From NCBI GenBank assembly GCA_033557465.1, contig CM066041.1, positions 155,285,532 through 155,349,531 on the forward strand: a stretch of 64,000 bases of DNA, read 5' to 3'. Every line of letters begins with the position of its first letter. The stretch's first letter is position 1. Shown here in pieces: positions 10,289 through 19,934 of this stretch. Below the pieces are notes generated by a model. It searched no databases. It saw only the letters and a list, made by a program, of their open reading frames with translations, and was not told the DNA's origin. This DNA comes from Ichthyophis bannanicus. Taxonomy: Eukaryota; Chordata; Amphibia; Gymnophiona; Ichthyophiidae. The translations under genes and the position numbers were made by a program.

Positions 10289-11180
10289 TGAATCTGCTGC
10301 GTAGTTCGGTGTCTGTTGCAACATGGACGGCCTATCAGAGGGGCTGTGATAAAGTGGTCGAATTCCTGTGGTCGAATTCCTGTTGTCCCGAGGTTGGCAG
10401 CCAGGCCTCAACTCTGACAGTTTGATGGGACAGTACGTAGTATACGCGAAAGGGAGCGGTGTGTCTAGGGCATCGGTGCGGAGTCACCTGGCGGGCTTTA
10501 CCTTCTTTTCGAGGGCAGTGGGATGGGGCTACTCAGCACTGGGAGTTTTGGCCCAGAGGCTGCTACAAGGGTGGGAATGGGCCCGACATACCTCTGTCGA
10601 CACCAGGCTGCAAATTACGCATGAGTTGCTCGTTAGACTTTGTGCAGCGTTACCCAGGGTAGCAGTGTCCCGATATGAGGCCGTGCTTTTCCAGGCAGTT
10701 TTTTGTCTGGCCTTTTTCGGTGCTTTTCAAATGGGGGAGTTTGTGGCTAACTCCGGCCTGTTTGAAGGTAGTGGTGCCCTGCGGAGCGAGCACGTGTTGG
10801 TCGGATGAGGGCAGCTGAGGGTGAGGTTGTCCAGATCGAAGATGGATCAGCAGGGTAAGGGGCTGTGGGTGGTGCTGAAGGAGGCTGTTAACTTGCCTAT
10901 GTGCCCGGTGGCTGCAGTGAGAGAGTACATGAGCGTACACGTGGCAGAGGGCAGGTTGTTTTTCCGGCATGCGGATTCTCGCTGGCTGACACATTTCCAG
11001 GTGGCGGCTATATTACAGATGGTTCTGCAGAATGTAGGTGAGGATCCGCGCCGGTTTGCTCCACATTCCTTCTGTATCGGAGCAGCTACCAGTGCAGCGG
11101 CAGTGGGGCTGCCAGATGTGGAGATACAACGCATCGGCAGATGGCACTCGCAGGCTTTTAGGGGTTACGTGCGATTATGA
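10262..11180 (+). pseudogene. Ngaro-1 tyrosine recombinase (broken)
   Basis: This enzyme inserts the circular cDNA in YR retrotransposons. It matches the intact copy in Ngaro-2 along its length. A 14 bp tandem duplication (GTGGTCGAATTCCT, about 10,354-10,381) shifts the frame, and an in-frame stop lies at 10,806-10,808. The first catalytic Arg is Gln (FGAFQMGEF) and the second is Cys (PHSFCIGAATSAA), where Ngaro-2 has FEAFRVGEL and PHSFRIGAATSAA. The nucleophile region GRWHSQAFRGYVRL keeps its Tyr. Loss of both Arg residues makes it catalytically dead even without the frameshift. Confidence 0.88.
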
Positions 11181-11211
11181 TGGGGAGGATAGCTGTCCAC
11201 TGGTAGTTAAC

Positions 11212-11229
11212 TGTTTATTTCTTTTTCAG
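11212..11229 (+). promoter_or_regulatory. 3' splice-site-like tract before the SGNH frame
   Basis: A pyrimidine-rich run ending TTTCTTTTTCAG (AG at 11,228-11,229) lies between the recombinase stop (11,178-11,180) and the ATG of the SGNH frame (11,259). The same arrangement stands at 29,111-29,090 in Ngaro-2 although the surrounding sequence has diverged. I infer that the last ORF may be expressed as a spliced exon. No matching donor was identified with confidence. Confidence 0.5.
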
Positions 11230-11258
11230 ATGGTGGGTGGTATCCTCCCGGCTGTTGG

Positions 11259-11853
11259 ATGATCGGCCATTCATTTGTGCACTGGGCGGGACAGCAGGCA
11301 GCAGTGCGGCCATTAGGACCAAATTTGGGCCTTGACCCAGGTGTGGTGTCCGTCCTATGGCTGGGTGAGCATGAGCTTCGGTGGCCAGTTATTGCCTCAG
11401 CTTCGGCACCACAGGCGGGTGAGGAACGAGCCGGCTGTGATATTCCTGCACTTGGGTGGTAACGACCTGGTCTCCTGGACATGTAAACAGCAGATCAGAG
11501 CGGCAAAGAAGGACTTGGCAGAAGTTCTTTGGATGTTTCATGAGGTAATTCTGTTATGGTCCAATATCATTCCAAGGCCTGCCTGGCCGGTACCAGCGGC
11601 GTTGGTCTCGCGGCCTGACGAAGATTAATTGTCAGATCGGTCGTTGGGTCAGCGAGCATGGGGGCTATCAGATTTTGCATGCCTGGGTGGAGATGGATTG
11701 TGGGGGGTTGTATCGACAAGATGGGGGCACCTATCCCCAGTTGATATCGACTTGCTGCTCAATGATTGTCAGAAGGCTTTAGGATGGATTGTGCAGCGGG
11801 AAGGTCACTGGTCACAGCTTGGTCTCGGACGGGGGGCGGCACAGGGATGGTAA
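11259..11853 (+). pseudogene. Ngaro-1 SGNH hydrolase-like ORF (frameshifted)
   Basis: It begins ATG with MIGHSFVHWAG (block I, Ser nucleophile in GHS). The GGND block III lies at about 11,454-11,465 in another frame, and a damaged block V corresponds to the HLSP region near 11,735 (WGHLSPVDIDLLLND). SGNH hydrolases are small esterases with Ser, Gly, Asn and His in conserved blocks. A hydrolase of this type has been described in some Ngaro elements. At least two frameshifts separate the blocks here. Its role in the element is unknown. Confidence 0.78.
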
Positions 11854-12250
11854 AGTCTACTGTGCCTAGTGGCGGGATCCTGGAGGTTTCCGGGGTCCTG
11901 GAGACTTAAACTATAATTGGGGTGGGGGTCGGTTGCCCCCAACCCAGATAACCCCCGGCCGGTTTTTGCTAGTAATATGGCGAGGCCGGGTAAAAGGGGG
12001 GTTGGAAGTTTGCCGCTGGCTCGGCCGCGGCGGTAGTGGGACGGGGTCACCTTGCTAATAGCACGGCGGGTGAAGGCCCGTTTCGCTGGCTGGGTTATCA
12101 CAAAGTTGATGTTGTAACAGAAATGTTCTGGACTGTTATATAAGTTAATAAAGCTGCGACCAGTTAATTCCCAATTTGTGTCTGTTGTAATTTTGTAGGT
12201 GGAGGGGGGGCGTTGGGCAAGGGGAGCACTGGGTCTGAGCTGCCTCAGTT
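11854..12250 (+). promoter_or_regulatory. Ngaro-1 3' region with direct repeats and polyadenylation signal
   Basis: TTGCTAGTAATATGGC (11,966-11,981) and TTGCTAATAGCACGGC (12,052-12,067) form a direct repeat with starts 86 bp apart. Ngaro-2 has the same pair at the same 86 bp spacing. AATAAAGCTGCGACCAG at about 12,149 contains a polyadenylation signal and also aligns with Ngaro-2. The terminal GCTGCCTCAGTT abuts the host CR1 at 12,251. YR retrotransposons carry split direct repeats used in circularisation, and this pair is a candidate part of them. Confidence 0.7.
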
Positions 12251-12484
12251 ACAAATTCCAGAGTTTGATTACACGTTGAGTGAAAAAATATTTTCTCTTA
12301 TTTGTCTTGAATAGTTTACCCTGTGGCTTCATTGCATGTCCCCTAGTCTTTCTGTATTCTGATGATGTAAACAATTGATCTACGTTTACCCGTTCCACTC
12401 TGTTCATTAATTTATAGACTTCTATCATATCTCCCCTCAGCCATCTCTTTTCCAGGTTGAAGAGCCCTAACCTTTTTAGTATGG
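12251..12484 (-). mobile_element. CR1-type LINE tail (second half, after Ngaro-1)
   Basis: ACAAATTCCAGAGTTTGATTACACGTTGAGTGAAAAAATATTTT continues the copy broken at 5840. Read on the minus strand it codes the region before LEERSINHY: YFFTQRVI, then the conserved block giving [15 protein letters not shown] near 12,430. It ends near TTTTTAG at 12,480 without an upstream coding part. The next 120 bases (12,485-12,604) contain the short inverted repeat GGTTTGCCATGAGA / TTTCATGGCAAAC (about 12,563-12,602), origin unclear. Confidence 0.88.
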
Positions 12485-12604
12485 GTTCGCTGAATGTTTT
12501 GCCCCTTGGTTTGTTTCTAAAATTCTGAGCAAGGGGGTCCTTTTAAAACAGAGAAAACAGGAGGGTTTGCCATGAGAGAGGGTTTCCCTTTCATGGCAAA
12601 CAAT

Positions 12605-13150
12605 CCAAAAAAAAGTTCAGGTGTTAATGTTTGAAGGTTTTAAGTCAAATTATAAGATGTAGGTAATCGAGATTTACTTGCTAGATTAGGACATGATTAC
12701 TGGCATCCTCATAAACAATTCTAATCTATTTGAACAGAAGAACCACATTCCCATTGCAGCAAAATTAGACACACCTGTGATCAATTGTCAGTACTCACAT
12801 GATTTGAATCAACAAATGAATGATGGCTGTAATGTTTAAAATGGCTATATTCACTCCTTGTTCCATTTTCACAATGGAGAAGACAAGAGAGCTGCCTGAG
12901 ACTGTCAGAAAAGCTATTATCACCAACCATCAAATTTCAAAGGGGTACACAAAGCCATCTCCAAAGACATTGGTATTCCTTTGTCTACAGTTTGCAATGT
13001 TATTAAGAGGTTTTCTACTCATGAAACTGTCAAGAACCTTCCAGGACGTGGTGGGAAGTGGAAAATCAATCCAAGAAGTCTTCGAAAGTTAGTGGAAACT
13101 GTTGGAAAAATACCACGTATAATATTCGAAGAGTTTAAAGCTGACCTGAA
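12605..13150 (+). pseudogene. Tc1-type transposase, N-terminal fragment
   Basis: From ATG at 12,874 the frame reads MEKTRELPETVRKAIITNHQ. After a frameshift near 12,950 it continues as SKDIGIPLSTVCNVIKRFST and LPGRGGKWKINPRSLRKLV. This is the bipartite helix-turn-helix DNA-binding domain with the GRGGK hook typical of Tc1/mariner transposases. The DDE catalytic domain is absent because the L1 element begins at about 13,151. The preceding 270 bases are presumably its 5' UTR, although I did not find the terminal inverted repeat. Confidence 0.82.
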
Positions 13151-13156
13151 GGGTCC

Positions 13157-13165
13157 CAAGATGGC
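13157..13165 (+). promoter_or_regulatory. YY1-type site at the L1 5' end
   Basis: CAAGATGGC sits within the first 15 bases of the element. In human L1 the same motif near the 5' end binds YY1 and positions transcription initiation. Here the match is by sequence only, and the protein contact is inferred. Confidence 0.5.
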
Positions 13166-13221
13166 GGAGGAGCTTCGTGCTGTGTCGGAGGCTCGTTAGC
13201 TGTCTCCGTTGCGTCGTTCCA

Positions 13222-14511
13222 ATGGGGAGAAAGAGGAAGCAACGAGCTGAGAAACCCCCTGAAACCTCTACTCCTAACGTTGGCTCATCTCAGTCGGTGA
13301 TTCCGGTTTTCTTTCCTCCGATGGCAGCATCTGTGGCCTCGGCTGATCAATCGGGGAGATTTCGATTGATTTGAGCGATGGGGTTGAGCTGAGCCCCAAA
13401 CAGGATTTGCCACCGCAACCCGGAAAGGATATCGGGGAAGGTTTGCCTGCTGGTCTGTCCCCGGTGAGCATGAGTTCGTCCGCAGTGGGGGGTGCCGCCC
13501 CGTACCAGAGTGAGAGTGCTCCCGCTGCCCTGCCTGTTGGAGGAAGGAAGTTGGAGAAGGTAGGGGCAAGCGGTGGGCTAGAAGCTGTGAATTTGGCCTC
13601 CGACTCATCTCTGGTCTCTTCTGAGCTGTATGCTTTGGAAAAACCGGCAAAGGTGACATTGGAGTGCTTGTGGGATGCTATCTCTTCCCTGCAGAAGTCC
13701 CTTATTCCTGTTGTGGCTTCTTTATCTAAGGAGTTAACTTCTTTGAAGGCACAGTGTGAATCGGAAAGCTTGAAAGTAGAAGGCCAGGCCGTGAGAATAT
13801 CGTGACTTGAAATCCAGACTGAAGAGCTTCAGGCCCTGGGTGCCACCCATGTTAAAGATAATTTGATCATGGCTAGACGCGTGGAGTTTCTGGACAACCA
13901 AGCGAGGAGGAATAATTTGCGTTTGTTAAACTTTCCAAGATCTCCTTTGTTGGACCCTAGGGTGCTGGTTCGTAAGTACCTCACAGAGGTTCTCCTCATG
14001 CCTTTTGAAAAATCTTCCTCCTATAGTTCGGGCCCAGTATGTTTCAATTTCCTCTTCAGAAGAGTGTGGTGGGAAAAGACCTGTGGAGTCTGCTGTGCCG
14101 GCTCAATTGGATCTAACAGGATTTTTGGAAAGCTCTCTTGAAGTGGTGACCAGTAGGGCCACTTTACTGGTGTCCTTTGCTTTCGAGTCAGACCGGAATG
14201 CTGTTCTGAGATTATATTTCCTAAAGATGAATGTTTCACAATTTATGGGGTCCAAGATATTGATATTTCCCGATTTAGCTAGGGATACCCAAAAGAGGAG
14301 GAGAGAGTTTCTGGCTTTACGCCAGCGCTCTCTTGCCCTGGGGGTACAGTTTAAGTTGAAATATCCATGTAAATGTTTAATAGTTTACAATGCAAAGCAA
14401 TTTCTTTTCTTTGAACCCCAGCAATTGAGTTATTTTCTTGAGGGCAAGGAAGGGATAGGATTGGCTCCCGCAGTGGCTGCCACATGTAATAGCTTAGCTC
14501 CATTAAATTGA
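13222..14511 (+). pseudogene. L1-type ORF1 RNA-binding protein (frameshifted)
   Basis: L1 ORF1p forms coiled-coil trimers that coat LINE RNA. ATG at 13,222 gives MGRKRKQRAEKPPETSTP. A frameshift near 13,360 leads to a long acidic, Ser/Pro-rich part and then the helical region LECLWDAISSLQKSLIPVVA. A stop at 13,803-13,805 interrupts the coiled coil. FLDNQARRNNLRLLNFP (about 13,888-13,938) is the conserved RRNNLR block that opens the RRM-like domain. After another frameshift near 14,005 comes the C-terminal domain with IFPDLARDTQKRRREFLALRQ and CLIVYNAKQFLFFEP. Overall length matches a vertebrate ORF1p of about 420 residues. Confidence 0.82.
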
Positions 14512-14628
14512 TGCCCTGGTTTTGGGCTTCTTTTTATGTATTTCCTTTTTATTTTTTATTTTTTCTTGGGACCTTATTGTGGTTTATATTGTGGTCTAAC
14601 CCAGTTTGATTTGCTTCTTTTTGAAATT

Positions 14629-15859
14629 TGTCATCAGAGACTTTTGTCAAAACTAAAGAGTCATGGGATAGGAGGCAGTGTACTATTGTGGATCAGGAAC
14701 TGGTTAAAAGATAGAAAGCAGAGGGTAGGGCTAAATGGCCAATTTTCCCAATGGAGAAAGGTGAATAGTGGTGTACCCCAGGGATCTGTGCTGGGTCCGC
14801 AGCTTTTTGACATATTCATAAATGACCTGGAAAGTGGAATAACGAGTGAGGTTATCAAATTTGCAGATGACACAAAACTATTTAAAGTTGTTAAAACCCA
14901 AGAGGACTGTGGAAAATTGCAAGAGGATCTTGATAAATTGGAAGACTGGGCATCAAAATGGCAGATGAAATTTAATGTGGACAAGTGCAAGGTTACGCAC
15001 CTAGGGAAGAACAACCCAAACTATAGTTACACGATGCAAGGATCCACATTAGGAACCACCACCCAGGAAAAAGATTTAGGCATCATTGTGGATACCATGT
15101 TAAAACCCTCGGCCCAGTGTGTAGCGGCGGCCAAGAGAGCAAATAGAATGCTAGGTATGATACGGAAAGGAATGGAAAGGAATGGAAAATAAAACAAATG
15201 ATATTATAATGCCTCTATATCGTTCCATGGTGAGACCGCACCTTGAATATTGTGTGCAATTCTGGTCGCCGTATCTTAAAAAGGATATAGCGATTTTAGA
15301 AAAGGTTCAGAGAAGAGCCACCAAAATGGTAAAGGGGATGGAAAGATACTCCTATGAAGAAAGGCTAAAAAGGTTGGGGCTCTTTAACCTGGAAAAGAGA
15401 CGGCTGAGGGGAGATATGATAGAAGTCTATAAATTAATGAACGGAGTGGAACGGGTAAACGTAGATCGATTGTTTACCTTATCAGAATATAGAAAGACTA
15501 GGGGACATGCAATGAAGCTACAGGGTAAACTATTTAAGACTAATAAAAGAAAATAATTTTTCACTCAACGTGTAATCAAACTCTGTAATTTGTTACCGGA
15601 GGATGTAGTAAAGGCTGTTAGTGTAGCTGGGTTTAAAAAAGGTTTGGACAAGTTCCTGGAGGAAAGGTCCATAAACCATTATTAAGAAGGGACCCAGGAT
15701 ATCAATGCTTGAACCAATACAAGCATTGTGGAACCTGTGTCCCTTGGGGAAACTGCTAGGTACGTATGACCTAGATTGGCCACTGTTGGAAACAGAATAC
15801 TGGGCTTGATGGACCTTGGTCTGACCCAGTATGGCATATCTTATGTTCTTATGTTCTTA
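14629..15859 (+). pseudogene. CR1-type LINE ORF2 C-terminal half and 3' end
   Basis: The frame from about 14,640 to 15,190 gives SHGIGGSVLLWIRNWLKDRK, SGVPQGSVLGPQLFDIFIND and IKFADDTKLF, the RT palm with its FADD box, then FNVDKCKVTHLGK. A 10-base AATGGAAAGG repeat near 15,170-15,190 shifts the frame. ORF2 resumes at 15,182-15,556 with [20 protein letters not shown] and [15 protein letters not shown]. One base is lost near 15,555, after which YFFTQRVI...LEERSINHY completes the protein. The 3' end is two copies of TTATGTTC. This is one of the best-preserved copies here and shows what the fragments derive from. It is 5'-truncated. Confidence 0.9.
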
Positions 15860-16199
15860 GCTAACTGATGACTCTGCTAAGTCGAACCAGGAAAGTTTCC
15901 TGGAGGTTTAGCCTCTAGATGATCCAGATTTGTTTATTAAGAATCCCAAGCCTGCTAAATACCAGAGCCAGCGCTTCGAGAGAAGCTATGCTACCATCAG
16001 AATCTGGGCACAGTTATAGAGGAGGGGTCCAGGAAGGAAGAGCCTGGGGATAGCTGAGGTCCCAGTGTTAGTGACCCAAACACACTAGTTCCCATCCCAG
16101 AGAGGAGGCTCAAGAGCAAGTCTTCGAAGTAGATGGGGTTCCAGTAGGCAGTGGAGACTCTCCTAGGAAAACCTTTGCCTATTTGGTGCTAAATGGAGA

Positions 16200-17225
16200 T
16201 TTGTTATACAGAGTGATCGAGGGTTCCCTATAGGGAGAGGAGATAGAACAACTGATAGTTCCCCAACATTATCAGCAGGTGCTATTGTTAGCACATAGCA
16301 TTTGTTAGGGGGACACCTGGGGGTAGAGAAAACACTAGAGCGAATTTTAGCTCAATTTTCTGGCCCAGAGTCCATAAGCGGGTACAGTTGTATTGCCAGT
16401 CATGTCCTACCTACCAACTTCACATTCTCACCATAGTCAGACCTGCCCCTCTAGTTAGTGCCTATGCCCATCACTGAAATCCCATTCGAAAGAGTGACCA
16501 CGAATCTGGTAGGATCCTTGGAGTGAGCCACCCAAGGTAACAAGTATATTTTACTCATACTGGACTATGCTACCAGATATCTGGAGGCCATCCCTCTGAG
16601 AAATACGAAGACTACTATGATCACGAATGCCCTCTGGGAAGTCTTTTCTCGGGTGGGAATACTCAGCAAGATCCTCACAGACCAAGAAACACCCTTTATA
16701 TCCAGGGTGATGAAGCAAGTGTGTTCCTTGGTGAAGGTTAGGATGCTGTAAACATCAGTATATCACCCACAAACGGATGGTCTCATTGAGCGATTCAATA
16801 AAACTCTGAAGCAGATATTAAAAATGTTTGTGCAGGAGGATGGGAAGAATTGGGACATTCTCCTACCCTAGATGTTTGCCATCTGCGAAGTACCTCAGAG
16901 TTCCACGGGATTTTTGCCTTTTTAATTGCTCTTCAGAAGACAGTCAAGAGGCATATTAGACAGTTTGGAAAAAGCCCAAGCCAAACAGGCTAAAGACTAC
17001 AATCAAGCAGCCATACACCACACCTTCCAACAGGGTGACAGAGATTTATTCTTGCTGCCATCGTCTGAGAGCAAGTTACTCTGTAAATGGCAGTGGCCCT
17101 ATGAGGTGGAAAAGAAAGTGGGGTCTGTTAACCATAAAATTGCCCAGTCAGACAAACAAAAGGCAGCCAAAATTTACCATATTAATCTACTGAAAAAGTG
17201 GACTCCAGTGATGGCTATGGTGGAA
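16200..17225 (+). pseudogene. Gmr1-like integrase (broken)
   Basis: The integrase joins cDNA to the host genome. The HHCC zinc finger is visible near 16,255-16,410 (AHS..., then CQSCPTYQ). The core shows DYATRYLEAIPL at about 16,565, ILTDQETPFIS at about 16,670 and HPQTDGLIERFNKTLKQIL at about 16,770, which supply the D, D and E positions. In-frame stops occur at about 16,750 and 16,870. The later part (from 16,926) reads AKQAKDYNQAAIHHTFQQGD and ends YHINLLKKW, the usual C-terminal end of gypsy integrases. It then runs on in frame into the RT part. Confidence 0.82.
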
Positions 17226-18048
17226 CAGGAGGACTTTGGGCCAGAAACGCCTAACCTGTATGATCCAGTTCAAATCCCAATTGGAAACCAGCTCTCCACG
17301 GCTCAGAAAAGAAACCTAGAAGGTCTGATCCACCAGAACCTAGATGTGTTCTCCATCTTCCCAGGACAAACCCACCTCAATAATCATGACATCATTACTG
17401 ACCCTGGGGTAGTTATCCAACAACGACCTATCAAACTCTGGAGTGACTGGTCATCCCCCATCAACTTAGTTCCCAAAACAAATGGGAAAATCAGATTCTA
17501 TATTGATTTCCAGAAGGTCAATGCAGTTTCTAAATTGGAAGCGTATCCAATGCCTCGAGTTGATGAGCTAATCGAGCAACTTGTTAGAGCATGCTTTATC
17601 TTGACCCTGGACCAAGGGATACTGGCAGGTACCCTTGACTCTGACTGACAAGAGGAAAACTGCCTTTTCGACACTGCAAGACTTGTTCCTGTTTACTGTA
17701 CTGCCATTTGGATTACACAAGGTTCCAGCTACATTTAAATGCCTGGTCGACCTCCTGCTGAGAGCGCACAAGGAATATGCAGCTACATACTTTAATGACA
17801 GCCATCTAAAGCAAAAGCCCATCTAACACAAGTACAAGCTGTGCTGACCAGCTGGCAAAAAGCCAGATTGACAGCTAACCCTGAGTAAACGCTTCCTGGG
17901 AGTCCGGGACCTCCATTGTCTGGGCTACTTAATCAGGAATAGCCAGATACAACCTCAGTTATGGAAGGTGGATGCCATTGCCCCGGCAGCCTACCCCAAA
18001 GACGATGCTTGGGCCTTCCTTGGATTGGTTGCTATTACCACTGGTTAC
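17226..18048 (+). pseudogene. Gmr1-like reverse transcriptase (broken)
   Basis: It continues the integrase frame: a linker with LSTAQKRNLEGLIHQNLDVF, then SSPINLVPKTNGKIRFYIDF, VNAVSKLEAYPMPRVDELIE and a frameshift near 17,620. LPFGLHKVPATF follows at about 17,700. The catalytic YxDD box is decayed to YFND at about 17,790. Part of the palm region is missing or shortened. The frame then degrades toward GLVAITTGY at 18,020-18,048, where a reverse CR1 interrupts it. RNase H resumes at 19,463. Confidence 0.8.
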
Positions 18049-19462
18049 ATAAGAACATAAGAAAATAAGAAATGCCATACTGGTTCAGACCAAAGTCCAT
18101 CAAGTTCAGTATCCTGTTTCCAACAGTGGCCAATCCAGGTCACAAGTAGAAGTCAGGTTCCCAAAAAGGTACACAGATTCCACAGTGATTATTCCAGGGT
18201 AAGCATTAGATTTCCCTGGTCCTCTTTAATAATGGGTTATGGACTTTTCCTCCAGGAACTTGTACAAATCTTTTTTAAATCCAGCTACACTAACAACTTT
18301 TACTATATCCTCCGGTAACGAATTCCAGAGATTGATTACTCATTGAGTGAAAAAATATTTTCTCTTCTTAGTCCTAAATAGGCTATATTGTAGCTTCATA
18401 CAGTATCCCCTTTTCTTTTTATTTTTTGAAAGAGTAAACTACCAATCTACATTTATCCATTCCACTCCATTCATTAATTTATAGACCTCTATCATATTTT
18501 TACTCAGCCATCTCTTTTCAAAGTTGAAGAGCCCTAACCTTTTAAGTCTCTCCTCATAGGGGTATCCTTCCATCCCCTTTACCATTTTGGTGGCTCTTCT
18601 CTGTACCCTTTCTAATTCCGCTATATCCTTTTTAAGATATGGTGACCAGAAATGCACACAATATTCAGTGTGGGGTCACACAATGGAATGATACAGAGGC
18701 ATTATAATATCCTTGTTTTCGTTCTCCATTCCTTTCCTTGAGATTCCTCGCATTCTATTTGCTTTCTTGGCAGCTGCTACGCAGAGAGCTTCAACATATT
18801 ATCCATAATGCTTAAATCCTTTTCCTGGATAGTAGTTCCTAATGTGGAACCTTGCATCGTATAACCATAGTTTGAGTTGTTCTTTCCCCAAGTGCATAAC
18901 TTTGCACTTGTCCTCATTAATTTTCATTTGCCATTTGAACGTCCAGTCTTCCAATTTATCAAGGCCCTCTTGCAATTTTTTACAATCTTCTTATGTCTTA
19001 ATAACTTTGAATAATTTTGTGTAATCTGCAAATTTGATTACCTCACTCGTTATTCCCATTTCCATGTCATTTACGAATATGTTAAAAAGCAGCAGACCCA
19101 CCATAGATCCCTGGAGTACTCCACTATTCATCTTTCTCCATTGGGAAAATTGGCCATTTAGCCCTACCCTCTGCTTTCTATCTTTTAACCAGTTCCTGAT
19201 CCACAATAGTACACTGCCTCCTATCACATGACTTTTTAATTTCACCAAGAGTCTCTCATAAGGGACCTTGTCAAAGGCTTTCTGAAAATCCAGATACAGA
19301 CTGGCTCAGCTTTGTCTACCTGTTTATTCACATCTTCAAAAAAATATAACAGATTAATGACAAGACTTTCCTTAGCTAAATCCATGTTGGCTTTATCACA
19401 TTAAACCATGCCTAGCTATATGTTCAGTAATTTTATTCTTAATAATGGTTTGTCCCTAATTT
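18049..19462 (-). mobile_element. CR1-type LINE inserted in the gypsy element
   Basis: AAGAACATAAGAAAATAAG marks the 3' end on the left. Minus-strand coding blocks from right to left include IRNWLKDRKQRVGLNGQFSQ, SGVLQGSMVGLLLFNIFVND, FADYTKLF (the FADD box changed to FADY) and [19 protein letters not shown]. Multiple frameshifts are present. The element is 5'-truncated within the RT. The gypsy reading frame continues on both sides (TTGY before, FAEIAAPLTN after), so this CR1 is younger than the gypsy copy. Confidence 0.9.
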
Positions 19463-19934
19463 TGCAGAGATTGCGGCACCATTAACTAATCTCCTCCAGA
19501 AGATAGCTCTCGAGCAGCCTCAATGTTCACTGGACCTAGACCGGCTGTGTGCTCGGCATCTGTCCTGATTAGCCCTGATTTCTCTCTATCATTTACTGTA
19601 CATACAGATGCCTTGGAATTGGCCTTCATCAGCAGGAAACTGCTCCCTTGGGAGAAACATTATGCTGTGATCAATAAGGAAGCCCTAGCTGATAAGTGGG
19701 CACTTGAAACCTTCAGGTACTACCTGCTGGGACCACCAACCCCTCAAATGTCTGACTCAACATAAGGAGTCCAACGGCCATGTTATGCAATGCTTTCTGA
19801 GTCTCCAGCCCTACCAGTATCAAATCAGTCACAGGGTGGATCTCGCTCACTTGAATGCTGACTTTGTTCCCCAGGTAGGGGTCCCAGGTGCGGCAGGTGT
19901 TAAACAGGGCATTGGTGAGCTGAGGGGGAGAGTA
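19463..19934 (+). pseudogene. Gmr1-like RNase H and polyprotein end
   Basis: FAEIAAPLTNLLQKIA resumes the RT connection domain directly after the CR1. RNase H follows with FTVHTDA (first catalytic Asp, about 19,595), then SRKLLPWEKHYAVINKEALA (catalytic Glu, about 19,632-19,690). The third part, with YQISHRVDLAHLNADFVPQV, corresponds to the final Asp region. A purine-rich CTGAGGGGGAGAG tract at 19,920-19,932 directly before the LTR is the expected polypurine tract for plus-strand priming. Frameshifts occur, for example near 19,745. Confidence 0.82.

Larger units (their letters stand above)
5841..12250 (+). mobile_element. Ngaro-1: tyrosine-recombinase retrotransposon (DIRS order)
   Basis: The ends are fixed by the host CR1, which breaks at 5840 and continues at 12,251 with at most a one-base overlap and no target duplication. 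That fits integration by a tyrosine recombinase. Order on the plus strand: GC-rich leader with an inserted L2 tail (6238-6774), Gag with zinc fingers, RT-RNase H, tyrosine recombinase, SGNH hydrolase, and a 400 bp 3' region with direct repeats and an AATAAA signal. Ngaro elements are known from fish, amphibians and invertebrates. Every frame is shifted or stopped, so this copy is dead. It is homologous to, but clearly diverged from, the copy at 28-32.8 kb. Confidence 0.9.
13151..14628 (+). mobile_element. L1-type (HAL1-like) element with ORF1 only
   Basis: It starts within GGGTCCCAAGATGGCGGAGG, like the start of mammalian L1, then carries ORF1 and a T-rich 3' part. ORF2 (endonuclease and RT) does not follow; a CR1 copy begins at about 14,629. 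The related copy at 26.4-27.3 kb also has ORF1, about 300 bases of 3' UTR and an A-rich end without ORF2. That suggests a family of half-L1 elements relying on another LINE's machinery. The 5' end appears full length. Confidence 0.72.
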
